NCBI GenBank assembly: GCA_034440615.1
Contig: JAOTOM010004353.1
Span: forward strand, 157,501-221,500
Source of the DNA: Ashinkailepas kermadecensis
Lineage: Eukaryota > Arthropoda > Thecostraca > Neolepadidae
Length of the DNA: 64,000 nucleotides
Direction: 5' to 3'
Position 1 is the first letter of the stretch. The number at the start of each line of letters is the position of its first letter. The translations under genes and the position numbers were made by a program. The notes beneath the pieces are model-generated. The model searched no databases. It was not told the DNA's origin and worked only from the letters and a program-made list of their open reading frames with translations. Of the stretch, positions 10,842 to 21,385 are shown piece after piece.

Positions 10842-13800
10842 CTAAAAAAACTTGCTGAGGTAGGGTCGGTTTCTGGACGACTCTGGATCCGGAGCCCCAC
10901 GTCGCCGTTCACGCATGCCCAGGAACTCTTGAACGGCAGGCCGTGGGTCATAGTGCGCTGTTCCAGCCCCGTTGAGACCTATCAGGAGCCGAGCGTTTCG
11001 AGTCTCTTCGTTCATGGAAGTTCTGTGATCATCCACAATGATGTGGTGGTGACTCACGATCCTCTCCGTCTGCATTGAATGGGGAGCCATCGCAGATAAT
11101 CCGCACAGGACTTTCTGTACAATACCAGACGTGGCTCCTATTAGCTTTCGAAGACGTGTAGACATTTTGGCACCTTTGTCTGCATCCTCAGGGAGATCAT
11201 GTATGTCTTCAATTTTATGCCACTCCTCACAGGCGGTGTCTGCAAACTCTCCTGCGCTGCCCGGGAAGAGCTGCTCAGACAGCGATTTTCCGTGCTCGAT
11301 GAAGGATTCAAGTGTGGTAGCTTCTAGCAGGCTTTCCATTTTCTTCAGAAGTTCATCCTGTTCTGCATCCAGGCGGGCATCGAGGAACGATGTGGCGGAT
11401 CCGATGACTTCCACTCGGATGGCGGCGCAGTCCCGTTTCATCGTTGGCACGAGACTGTGGCCAACTTTCCGGCGTGGCGTCTCTGCAGGCTGTTCATGCT
11501 TTTCTTCTCGCTTCCCTGGGTAGGGTGCGGTCTCCATCAGTCGGAGCTTGCGTGCTGCTGCGTCCCTGATGGTCAGGATGTCGCTCAGCAGCAGATCACT
11601 CCTCTGCAGCTTTTTCTGAACGTATCTGTACACATCCAGAACATCGCCTACAAGAGCAGTCATCCAGATCTGCCTTGCATTCCACGTGTGAAGGTATCCG
11701 GTGGCTTTTCTCCTTTCAGTAGCATCCCCATGCTCTGTGGTTTCCTCCCACACCTTTTTGCAGCCGCTGATATTTGTCAAGACAGCATCTACGACCTGTA
11801 GTTGATGTTCAGCGAAGCGCACGTCGTGATGGCGCGGGAACTGCTTCGCGTCTGGCATGACCGAATCGAGGAGCTTCTTCTTTGCTTGGTGGGTCCTGAA
11901 GTACGAGCTGACTGCCAACAGATTGTCTTTCCACACATGCAGTTCTGGCACCGCGTCCATCATGCTCTCCACTGCGAGATCTGATCGGTGAGCGCAGCAC
12001 CAAAAGGTGAGGATGTCGCGCTTGAGCTGATCTCTGAGCAGACGCCACAGCCCTTTATGGCGACCAGTGTTTGCCGACTCTCCGTCGGTCGTTATGCCGG
12101 ACAGCTTCTCGGTGTTTCCACAGATGGCGAGTGCATCATTGACAGCCTGCAGCAGACCTTCGGCGCCAGGCTTCTCCGGATTTGACGATGTGATGAACAC
12201 GGTTTTTACAGAAGCATCAGACAGCGCCAGACGCGCACTGACAAACTTGTGGTTGATCATTTGTTTATCCACACTTCCGTCGATTTGGATACTGTATGTC
12301 ACACAGTCATCAAAGATGTTTCGAAGCTTTTGTTTTTCAACCTTTTCAATGGCTAATAACATTTGACGGTAGAAGACTGGAGTTCGATAGTGAAGATCGC
12401 TCGGTGTTGGCTCGAATGGCTCGAAAGCCACGTCTGGCCCGTTATCACGCATGGCAGCTATGAGTCTGTCTGCACACATTGTCGCCATTGACCTGGCAGG
12501 CCACGAGTTTGCTGATGCCGTCTCAATCAGGCAGTCATTGTAGACGTCCAGTGCCATCCTGACCAGCGACTCCAACTGTTCAGCACTGTGTCCGCGGAGT
12601 GACCGCAGCCAGGGATGCTTTGTACTCTGCTCCTCCCAGCTCTTGGCAAGCTTATCACACTCCTTGGCTGTACGATGCACCTGTGACATCAAATGGTCCA
12701 CCACCCTCTCTAACTTCTGTGAACTATCCGCACGGACACCAGAAGCGATGGGAACCTGCCCATTTCTGGACATTTTTTTCGCCTGATCTAGATGTGTTTC
12801 ACACAGGGTACACTTAACGTGTGTTCGCATGATGCCGGACGCCGGCTTGACAATACTCTGAAGCTCAGGGAACCTAGTTATCATGGCTTTCAGGTCCAGT
12901 CGCACACCATGATACATCACACTACTGGAAGTTCCTGCAGTTACACTGACTGACTCCTTCGGAGTGTAATTCTTGCCGTCCCCAGGACGGGACGGATCCC
13001 CATTGCTGGACGGATCCGTCGGGTCGCTCCTGTCGTCCCCAGGGCGGGACGGATCTGCTGGGTCGCTCCTGTCGCCCCCAGGGCGGGACAGACCCGCCGG
13101 GTCGCTCCTGTCATCTCCAGGGGAGGAAGGATCCGTTGGGTCGCTCCTGTCATCCCCAGGGCGGGACGGATCCGCTGGGTCGCTCCTGTCTTCTCCAGGG
13201 GAGGAAGGATCCGTTGGGTCGCTCCTGGCGTCCCCAGGGCTGGACGGATCCGCTGGGTCTCTCCTGTCCTCTCTGGGGAGGAAGGATCCGTTGGGTCGCT
13301 CCTGTCATCCCCAGGGCTGGACGGATCCGCCGGGTCGCTCCTGTCGTCCCCAGGGCTGGACGGATCCGTTGGGTCGCTCCTGTCTTCGGGTGAGGAAGGA
13401 TCCGTTGGGTCGCTCCTGTCGTCCCCAGGGCTGGACGGATCCGCTGGATCGCTCCTGTCGTCCCCAGGGCGGGACGGGTCCGTCGGGTCGCTCCTGTCTT
13501 CTCCAGGGGAGGAAGGATCTGCTGGGTCGCTCCTGTCGTTCCCAGGGCTAAACGGATCCGCTGGGTCGCTCCTGTCGTCCCCAGGGCTGGTCGGATCCGC
13601 TGGGTCGATCCTGCCGTCCCCAGAGCTGGACGGATCCGCTGGGTCGCTCCTGTCGTCCCCAGGGCGGGACGAATCCGCTGGGTCGCTCCTGTCGGCCCCA
13701 GAGCGCGACGGATCGCTCCTGTCATCCCCGGGGCGGGACGGATCCGCTGGGTCGCTCCTGTCGTCCCCAGGGCTGGTCGGATCCGCTGGGTCGCTCCTGT

Positions 13801-13898
13801 CGTCGCCAGAGCGGGACGGATCCGCCGAGTCGCTCATGTCATCTCCAGGGCGGGACGGATCCGCCGGGTCATCTATTTCGATCACAGTAGATGAAGCG
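10842..13898 (-). CDS. hAT-superfamily transposase-like protein with N-terminal repeat
   Basis: The core is an uninterrupted 692-codon frame (12920-10842). It has a CxxC...HxxxxxH zinc-finger-like motif (C37, C40, H76, H82), a conserved IDGS with D214, TTDGESANTG with D279, a WCCAH-RSDLA block (307-315), and a C-terminal PHSMQTERIVS segment (about 612-650) in the place of the hAT dimerisation region. This matches the KIAA1586/ZMYM-type group of hAT-derived proteins. The frame continues upstream without a stop into the repeat encoding GDDRSDPADPSSP. A one-base deletion in one repeat unit (about 13266-13277) shifts the frame, which otherwise runs open to about 13915. A pyrimidine-rich stretch ending in CAG at 13899 looks like a 3' splice site, so the first exon may lie further right. 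No flanking inverted repeats were found. It could be a young transposon or a domesticated host gene. Confidence 0.78.
12975..13885 (-). repeat. 39-bp coding minisatellite (about 23 units)
   Basis: Tandem units of about 39 bp, with GGATCCG and GTCGCTCCTGTCGTCCCCAG recurring on the plus strand. On the minus strand each unit encodes about 13 residues, GDDRSDPADPSSP. One unit near 13386 lacks three bases, which keeps the frame. One unit near 13270 lacks one base, which breaks it. All three frames of both strands are largely open because the period is divisible by three, but only one frame joins the transposase-like frame downstream. Confidence 0.88.
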
Positions 13899-14755
13899 CT
13901 GAGGGAAAAGGTGAAAATTTTGCTTTAGAAGAACGAAAAAGTCGGCCATCACCGTAACGGGGAGCGAAATATGTAGTACATCTGAATTCTATTTTTAACC
14001 CGCGCGGCGCCGGGGGAGATTGCCCCTTCCCCTCCCGAATATTTGCCAATAACTTCACAACGACGGCAGCTGTCGACGTCAAACTGTTAGAACCATATCT
14101 GAAACTTTCACGTCCACTTCGGCCAGAAAAAATCGGCCAGAGATTCTGTAAGAAAATGTCATTTCAGTGGCATTATGTCACGCGATTTTCAGTCAGATAC
14201 GGTGGAAACAGAATCAGATAGAAAACAGAATTAACTATCAGAACCAGATTCAGATCAGATCAGATAGTATAGGTATTTCACGAATCAGTGAATATCGAAG
14301 CGAAATGCAAATACACGTTATGAAAATACTAAGTAGTAATTGTTAACGTAAAATCGTATCGTAAAATCTGAAATCGCATTCTCTACTAGACGACTATCTT
14401 CTTTTTAAAGTGACGGACAGGGCGTAGAAGCGTTCTCAAAGATGGGGAGGTGGAGGGGGATTACGTTTTGAACAGACTGATTCGTAAGTATAACGGGTAG
14501 GTAGGTAGGTACTAGATTGTTTGTTGACTTCATCTGTCATTGGGGTGACGCCCGTTGGTGATAAAGGAATAAATGAAAATGAAAATGAAATTATTGCTCC
14601 ATTGACTTATAATAGGGAGGTCGCGAAAATGATATGACCAGGTCACCGATACGAAAAATCCGAAATATACAACTTCTGCATACTAACAAGTATATAAACT
14701 CCAGAGAGTTTCAAAACTCTCACAACCAATAACGTCGTGGCACGACTACAAGACA
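13899..14755. other. Possible upstream intron or 5' flank of the hAT-like gene
   Basis: No protein recognised. Contains a tandem CAGAT-rich patch near 14210-14270 and (TAGG)n near 14500. If the acceptor at 13899 is used, part of this is intron. Confidence 0.35.
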
Positions 14756-14763
14756 TTTTTGGA

Positions 14764-15242
14764 CAAATATGGGCACGCGATCCAAAATAGGTAGTTAAGT
14801 AGTCCGCGATCGTTATTCCGCGATCATATAGTTCTCGTTCCGGGATCGCTATTACGCGACAGCGGAATATTTATTTAAATAAGGATAATATTCCGCGGTC
14901 GTTTATTCCGCGATCGGGATAATTAGGGATACCGTTTTTTTTATTTTTCTTTCAATAGGTAAATGAAGTTATTTAACATCGAATTATGAATTGAAGAGCA
15001 GTTATTAACATGCATAGGTATAAGAATGAAGCTTTTCCTCTTGCACATCCTTTCAAAATGTGCTTATTTAGTCAAAATCTGATCGCGGAATAAAATTCCC
15101 CGAAATAAGGGTCCAAAAATGTTCCGCGATCGCGATCGCGGAATTAATTAAAAAAGGAAATTCCGCGATCAATTTTCGGTACTACGCGAACGCGTAATAG
15201 CGAAATCGCGGACTTACATAAGTTCCGCGATGCCCAGCACTG
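14764..15242. mobile_element. Non-autonomous hAT MITE with TTCCGCGATC repeats
   Basis: The 479-bp segment is bracketed by an exact 8-bp direct repeat TTTTTGGA (14756-14763 and 15243-15250). Its ends are an imperfect inverted pair: CAAATATGGGCACGCG on the left and CAGTGCTGGGCATCGCGG read inwards from the right. About ten copies of TTCCGCGATC in both orientations lie near the ends, including a perfect 22-bp palindrome at 15122-15143. Subterminal short repeats, CAG-like ends and 8-bp duplications are hallmarks of hAT elements. There is no coding capacity, so it would depend on a transposase from elsewhere. Confidence 0.85.
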
Positions 15243-15447
15243 TTTTTGGAGGTGCGTTCAGGTGATCTGACCTATGATCTGATCTTGAAAGTCTACAACA
15301 TTTTCGGGAATTTTTTTAAAAGTGATAGAGGATGCCAGATTTGATCATGCCAAAAATGGCTAATTTTCTACTCTTTTCGCTAATTTTCACACATAATTTT
15401 CCCCTCTGAACCCTGGCATGAAACCAATTCTAGGACACTGTGCCAGG

Positions 15448-15634
15448 CAGGGGCGTCACCGACGGGGGGTCGCGAGTGCGACCCCCACTTCTGAAAACCG
15501 GTGTAGGTATCTCTCAGCGTTACGACCCCCCTTGGACCCTCACTGAAAATCCGTGCATGGCTCCGACCCCCCCCGCTCGAAAATCCGTGCATGGCTCCGA
15601 CCCCCCCGCTCGAAAATCCGTGGCGACGCCGCTG
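15448..15634 (+). mobile_element. 187-bp hAT MITE, family E, copy 1
   Basis: Ends are CAGGGGCGTCACC on the left and CAGCGGCGTCGCC read inwards from the right. The flanks are an exact 8-bp duplication GTGCCAGG (15440-15447 and 15635-15642). The interior has a tandem piece with CTCCGACCCCCCCGCTCGAAAATCCGTG-like units. It is inserted in the first bases of another repeat (family F). A relative is at 18714-18865. Confidence 0.85.
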
Positions 15635-15638
15635 GTGC

Positions 15639-15800
15639 CAGGGGCGCAGTACCTAACTTTATTCCGCCTTCAGGTTGAGGGGGCATGGGGGAGAGTCGTG
15701 AGCGATTTTCACGTCTTTCTTCCCATGCAATGCCATAACCAATGTTAAATTTCGCCAAAGTTGGGGGCGGCTGCCCCCTCTGCCCCCCGGCAGGGGGTTG
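15639..15800 (+). repeat. Repeat family F, copy 1 (hAT-like end)
   Basis: Starts CAGGGGCGCAG and shares TTCAGGTTGAGGGG, a CATGG-rich stretch and ATTTCGCCAAA-TTGGGGG with the inverted copy near 18600-18898. The CAG start suggests another hAT-related MITE. Its right end could not be fixed. Confidence 0.6.
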
Positions 15801-16168
15801 TCATCCGTATTCAAATAGCGTGTAGCCAAATGGAAAGATGACGTCAGGGCTAAGCTCCATTTCGACCAATGAGAAGCCGCCTTCGCGCTCACGTGACTAC
15901 CACGTGACCGTGACTGCAGCGGCCATGGCCATTGGTCGGCAGCGGCTGAAACTATTTACATTGCGTTGATATGGCGCGCTTGCAGGGCTCTCCTTGATGC
16001 CGAAAAACTTCAATTTTTGTATACACAATAGTATAATATCGATTGTGATTTCGATACAAGACACTTTGGTTTATCCAGCAATACTAAATCCATTCTGCTG
16101 TCATTTGTAGTTTGTCGCGCACCGTGCCAGATTTTGCGGCCCGCCCTGGACGGTGGTGTTCTATGGCC
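15801..16168. other. Spacer without recognised genes
   Basis: AT/GC-mixed sequence with no recognisable coding content or tandem structure. Ends in CTATGGCC, the target site of the next element. Confidence 0.4.
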
Positions 16169-17888
16169 CAGGGGCGTCGCCACCGGGGGGGCAGGGGGGC
16201 AGTCGCCCCCCTGGCGTTAGCCAGGGGGGCAAACATATCCTTTTGCCCCCTGAAATTTCGGGAGGCCCTGTCGCCAAACAGGAGGCCCCCAGGTTACCGA
16301 CAACAAAAAGCTACATACAACCGCTGGGAGGCCCGTCCGCACATGCCTGAGGCCCCCTCTCAACGACGTGAGGCCCCCTGAAGTTTCTAAGAGGCCCCTG
16401 CAGCTGAGTGTAGGCCCCCTATCAGCTAACCTGAGACGCCCTACTACTACTGAGAGGCCCCTCTCAACGACGTGAGGCCCCCTGAAGTTTCTAAGAGGCC
16501 CCTGCAGCTGAGTGTAGGCCCCTATCAGCTAACCTGAGACGCCCTACTACTACTGAGAGGCCCCTCTCAACGACGTGAGGCCCCCTGAAGCTTCTAAGAG
16601 GCCCTGCAGCTGAGTGTAGGCCCCCTATCAGCTAACCTGAGACGCCCTACTACTACTGAGAGGCCCCTCTCAACGACGTGAGGCCCCCTGAAGCTTCTAA
16701 GAGGCCCCTGCAGCTGAGTGTAGGCCCCCTATCAGCTAACCTGAGACGCCCTACTTCTACTGAGAGACCCTCTCAACAATGTGAGGCCCCCTGAAGCTTC
16801 TAAGAGGCCCCTGCAGCTGAGTGTAGGCCCCCTATCAGCTAACCTGAGAGGCCCTCTCAACGACGTGAGGCCCCCTGAAGCTTCTAAGAGGCCCCTGCAG
16901 CTGAGTGTAGGCCCCCTATCAGCTAACCTGAGACGCTCTACTACTACTGAGAGGCCCCTCTCGACGACGTGAGGCCCCCTGAAGCTTCTAAGAGGCCCCT
17001 GCAGCTGAGTGTAGGCCCCCTATCAGCTAACTTGAGGCGCCATACTACTACTGAGAGGCCCTCTCAACGACGTGAGGCCCCCCTGAAGCTTCTAAGAGGC
17101 CCCTGCAGCTGAGTGTAGGCCCCCTATCAGCTAACCTGAGACGCCCTACTACTACTGAGAGGCCCCTCTCAACGACGTGACGCCCCCTGAAGCTTCTAAG
17201 AGGCCCCTGCAGCTGAGTGTAGGCCCCCTATCAGCTAACCTGAGACGCCCTACTACTACTGAGAGGCCCCTCTCAACGACGTGAGGCCCCCTGAAGCTTC
17301 TAAGAGGCCCCTGCAGCTGAGTGTAGGCCCCTATCAGCTAATCTGAGACGCCCTACTACTACTGAGAGGCCCCTCTCAACGACGTGAGGCGCCCTGAAGC
17401 TGCTAAGAGGCCCGTGCAGCTGAGTGTAAGCCCCATATCAGTTAACCTGAGGCCCCTTACTACCATTGAGAGGCCCTCTCAACGACATGAGGTCCTCTCT
17501 CAAAGACATGAGGCCCCATGAAGCTTCTAAGAGACTGAAATTTATCCATTCCCGAATGGATACCAAAAAATAAACCACACACTTCCCCTGGAGATCAGCT
17601 CCTGGCAAAACTCGGTGGTGACGCCCCTACGGCCCTGCATAGGATGCACTTCGACTGGTAAGGCTGCTCCCTGAGCGACATAGGAGGCCCCCTTGCAGCG
17701 ATTTATATAAATTTACATTTCAAATATTATTTTAATATTTTTTTTGGAGGCCCCCTGCAAAAAAAATAATGCACGAAATCCGAGGAGAAAAGTTTTGGTG
17801 GGGGGTAGGTTAGGGAGGCCCCCTCCACAGCTGAGGAGGCCCCTCTGGAGCTCTGCCCCCCTGGCAAAATATGGTGGCGACGCCCCTG
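16169..17888. mobile_element. hAT-type element D carrying a GAGGCCCC minisatellite
   Basis: A 1720-bp element with a perfect 16-bp terminal inverted repeat, CAGGGGCGTCGCCACC, and an exact 8-bp target duplication CTATGGCC (16161-16168 and 17889-17896). No transposase is encoded. The interior is dominated by an 11-copy array of a ~103-bp unit. A second, internal end-like sequence (GGTGGTGACGCCCCT near 17610-17625) suggests an older nested element. Similar ends delimit the element at 38380-43579 and the end at 60599. Confidence 0.87.
16350..17540. repeat. ~103-bp tandem array, about 11 copies
   Basis: Each unit contains GAGGCCCCCTGAAGCTTC, CTGCAGCTGAGTGTAGGC, TATCAGCTAACCTGAGACGC and TACTACTACTGAGAGGCC. 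Eleven copies of the CTGCAGCTGAGTGTA segment are visible from 16398 to about 17416. One unit near 16840 lacks the ACGCCCTACTACTACTGAG part. The last units are diverged. The array is contiguous with no unique spacers. Confidence 0.9.
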
Positions 17889-17896
17889 CTATGGCC

Positions 17897-18597
17897 TTGC
17901 CCCCCACCCCCCCTCCTCCCCCGGTTCCTGCGTCCCTGCCCTGTGCGTCAACAATCAACATACCTTGCTCCGTGACATGCAACATCTGCGGCGTTCCCAG
18001 ATGCAGACGCTTGCAGCGATGTCTTTGTAATATTACTAGAATGAAAATACTTGGTTACTTTTGAACAATTTGCACTACTTTTTCCAACTCAGCACGTTTT
18101 CGTTTCGCAATTCGTTCGGCGCGAGGCATTTTCTTAATAATCTGGTATAGTGCAACTACCGGGCTATCGATCTGCAACGTGTTTGAAGTTGTTTACGATT
18201 TAATTAATCTTCTGCTATGCTGTTCTGAACAAGAACTTTATGGCCTTTGTTTAAAAAAAGAAAATAATGAAAATATATGCCATTACAAAACTTACCGTAA
18301 ATTATTCACAATTCATTAAAAATAAAACTATCGAAAAAGTTGGTACGGACAGCATCAGCAATCTACCTATCCGCTTGTCATTTCGTCTCTGCCCGCCGCG
18401 CCATCTGGGAAAAATTCGCGGGCGATTCCGTCCGGGACAGTCTAACATCCAGGCGCTCCCGCCCGCGCCGGCTTCATGGCGGGCCCGACACTGCGACTCG
18501 AGTGAAGTCCGCTGGGGCGTGCCGGCAGAAGTTCGGTCGGGGCTCTGGCGAGTATGAGGAACGGGGCAATAAGGGCAGGAACAGGGTCGCAGGAAGC
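17897..18597. other. No recognisable gene
   Basis: Contains a C-rich run near 17900-17925 and AT-rich sequence around 18040-18330. I see no coding motif on either strand. Confidence 0.4.
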
Positions 18598-18898
18598 GGG
18601 GGGGCAGGAGGGTAGCCCCCAAGTTTGGCGAAATTAAACAGTAGCCCAATGACGTTTCATTTAATGGAAAGAAATAATTTGAAAAGCGGTTTGCCTCCTC
18701 CATGCCCCCTCAATAGCGGCGTCGCCATGGATTTTCGAGGGGGGGGTCCGAGCCATCCAAGTGGGGGGGTCGTGGGGTCGTAATGATGAGAGATACGCCG
18801 ATTTTCAAAAGTGGGGGGTCCGGAGCCCCCAACCCCACCCCCCAGCCCCGTCGGCAACGCCCCTGCCCCTCAACCTGAATATAGTCCCTGCGCCCCTG
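18598..18898 (-). repeat. Repeat family F, copy 2, with nested MITE
   Basis: Inverted relative of 15639-15800: it ends CTGCGCCCCTG at 18898 and shares CTCAACCTGAATA, the CATGCCCCCTC stretch and TTTGGCGAAATTAAAC. It is split by the 152-bp element at 18714-18865. Confidence 0.6.
18714..18865 (-). mobile_element. 152-bp hAT MITE, family E, copy 2
   Basis: Read on the minus strand it starts CAGGGGCGTTGCCGACGGGG and ends at the TAGCGGCGTCGCC edge on the plus strand. The exact 8-bp duplication CCCCTCAA flanks it (18706-18713 and 18866-18873). Internal sequence matches copy 1 (TCTCTCA, TTACGACCCC, CTCGAAAATCC). It lies inside family F copy 2. Confidence 0.85.
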
Positions 18899-18939
18899 TG
18901 CAGAAACGGGCACAATGCTGGGCAGGGTAGGGCCTGGGG

Positions 18940-19795
18940 GCAGAACAGAGCTCGACCTGAGAGCACTGCCTGAGGGCAGGCAGAGCAGGGCATGACACGG
19001 TCTGAAAGCAGGGCAGGGCACGGCTTGTCTGAGGGTAGGGCACGGCACGGTCTGAGGGCCGGGCAGGGCACGGTCTGAGGGCAGGGCAGGGCACGACTGA
19101 GGGCAGAGCATGGCACGGTCTGTTTGAGGGTAGGGCACGGCACGGTCTGAGGGCAGGACGGGGCAAAGTCTGAGGGCAGGGCAGGGCACGGTCTGAGGGC
19201 ATGGCAGGGCACGGTCTGAGGCCAAGGCAGGGCACGACTGAGGGCAGGGCGGGGCACGACCTGAGGACAGGGCAGGACATGACTGAGGACAGGGCAGGAC
19301 ATGACTGAGAGCAGGGCAGGGCAGGGCACGGTCTGAGGGCAGGGCAGCGCACGACCTGAGAGCAGGGCAGGGCACGGCCTGAGAGCAGGGCAGGGCACGA
19401 CTGAGGGCAGAGAAGAGAACGGCCTGAGGGCAGGGCAGGGCACGGTCTGAGGGCAGGGCAGAGCACGGTCTGAGGGCAGGGCAGGGCACGACTGAGGAAA
19501 GGGCAGGGCACGGCCTGAGGACAGGGCAGGGCACGGCCTGAGGGCAGGGCAGGGCACGGCCTGAGGGCAGGGCAGGGCACGGCCTGAGGGCAGGGCAGGG
19601 CACGGCCTGAGGGCAGGGCTCAGTCTGAGGGCAGGGCAAGGCACGAATGGGCATTGGGCAGGGCACGGTCTGAGGGCAGGGCAGGGCACGACTGAGGGCA
19701 GGGCAGGGCACGGTCTGAGGGCAGGTCAGGGCACAGAACCTGAGCATAGGGCACGCCAGCACGGTACAGGGCAGGGCAGGGCAGGGCACGACAGG
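18940..19795. repeat. ~22-bp minisatellite (GGGCAGGGCACGGTCTGA)n
   Basis: About 850 bp of tandem units of roughly 17-25 bp built on CTGAGGGCAGGGCAGGGCACGG, with many small variants. On the minus strand it translates as low-complexity PCPALRPCPALPS in three frames. I regard these frames as by-products, not genes. Confidence 0.9.
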
Positions 19796-19941
19796 ACACA
19801 GAGCAAACAGACAAAGTGATACTCACTGTGCAGGAAATGAACGGGCATGTCATTTGTGCTTCTTCTTCCTACTGAGAGCATATTTCCATTTGGGACGCAG
19901 TGGTCCAAAATTTGGAAGGGCTACGTCCCAACGGGGGGGGG

Positions 19942-19964
19942 CTGCGTCCCAAAATGGGACGCAG
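19942..19964. repeat. Perfect hairpin CTGCGTCCCA/TGGGACGCAG
   Basis: A 10-bp perfect stem with a 3-base loop. The same GCGTCCCA word occurs in opposite orientation at about 19893 and 19924 and near 10447, so this is part of a larger inverted arrangement downstream of the LINE end. Confidence 0.75.
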
Positions 19965-19984
19965 TCGATATGCTAAAATATGCC

Positions 19985-21340
19985 CTGTGTGATACTCTGA
20001 ACTGAAGAGCGCCATTTAAATTGACCTGATCTAGTCCTTTAACAATCTTGTACATTTCAATCATGTACCCCCCTTAATCTCCTATACTTGAGTGAGTACA
20101 TATCTAATGCCACAAGCCTTTCTCCATATTCCACGTTACCTATTCCACTAATGAGTCTAGTTGCTTTGCGCTGCACTCTCTCTCTCTAACTTGTCTATAT
20201 CTTTTTCTAGGTAGGGGCTACAAACTTGTACAGAATATTCCAAGTGGGGTGGCATGTATACTAAGTACAGTTTTTTCATGACTTCCTTGCTCTTATACAT
20301 CACACTTCTGTTAATGAGTCCCAGCATTCTGAGTGCCCTGTTCCTAGCTGAGCTACATTGCTTTTCTGCTTTAAGGTCTTTTGAAACCAACACACTTAAG
20401 TCCCTTTCCTCTCCAATAACATCCAGTTCCCTCCCTCCCATTGTATATCTGAAAGTCTCACCTCCAGACCCCAGATGCATAACCTTACACTTGTCATAGT
20501 TGAAAGACATCTGCCATTGATCAGCCCACTTTTTTAGGTCCTCCAAGTCTAGTTGGATATTTCCAGATTGATCACAACTGTTTGCCACTCCTACCAGCTT
20601 GATGTCATCCGCAAATTTGAACACTCTATTGTTCAGGCCTACCTCAATGTTATTCACAAAGATGATAAAGAGAAGTGGCCCTAGAACAGAGCCCTGTGGT
20701 ACTCCACTCAGAACATCCTTCCAATCAGATTTACATCCATTTAACATTACCCTTTGTTTCCTTCCCCTCAACCATGCTTCAATCCAACCTAGAACTTTTC
20801 CAACAATCCCATGTTGCTGTAGTTGATGAATTAGCCTCCCATGTGGAACTTTATCAAGAGCTTTGCTAAAGTCCAAGTACACAACATCTATCCTGCTTTG
20901 ATTGTCTACTTCTTTAGTAACATACTCCATGAACTCCAAAAGGTTAGCTAAACAAGACCTTCGAGATCGAAATCCATGTTGAGTATCCCTTAAAAGATTG
21001 TGCCTATCAAGATGAATCTGACCATTCTGTTTAACCAGATTTTCTAGGACCTTGCCAACTATTGAGGTCAAACTGACTGGCCTGTAGTTCCCTACACACT
21101 TCATACTTCCCTTTTGAAAATTGGTACTACATTTGCATTTCTCCAATCTTCAGGCACTTCAGAATATTCCATAGACCGCCTGAAAATTATACCTAGGGGA
21201 ACTGCTAAAACTTTAGCACACTCCACTAAAACCCTAGCATATATATCATCTGGTCCAGCTTTATTAGGTTTCATATTCTGCAACAGCTTTTCTACAGGTT
21301 CTGTAGTTACTGTAAGATACTCCAACCTATCACCTGTCAT
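19985..21340 (-). pseudogene. LINE reverse transcriptase domain
   Basis: Motifs in order: MKPNKAGPDDIYARVL (near 21280), VPEDWRNANVVPIFK, then after a frame change NYRPVSLTS, DTQHGFRSRRSC, VYLDFSKALDKVPH, LSGVPQGSVLGPLLF and the catalytic FADD (near 20600), followed by WQMSFNYDKCKVMH. This motif chain is typical of CR1/L2-type non-LTR retrotransposons, which copy their RNA at the nicked target. The active-site residues are retained but the frame is not. Confidence 0.88.
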
Positions 21341-21385
21341 GGCATACGATTCAGTTGTTTCTATTCTACCAGAATTCTCTTTAGT

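Noticed and set aside
16350..17540. CRISPR-like array
   Set aside because: Units abut each other with no unique spacers, the unit is 103 bp, and the genome is eukaryotic.
18940..19795. Three long minus-strand frames rich in P, C, A and L
   Set aside because: By-product of the GGGCAGGGCACGG repeat; no unique domain.
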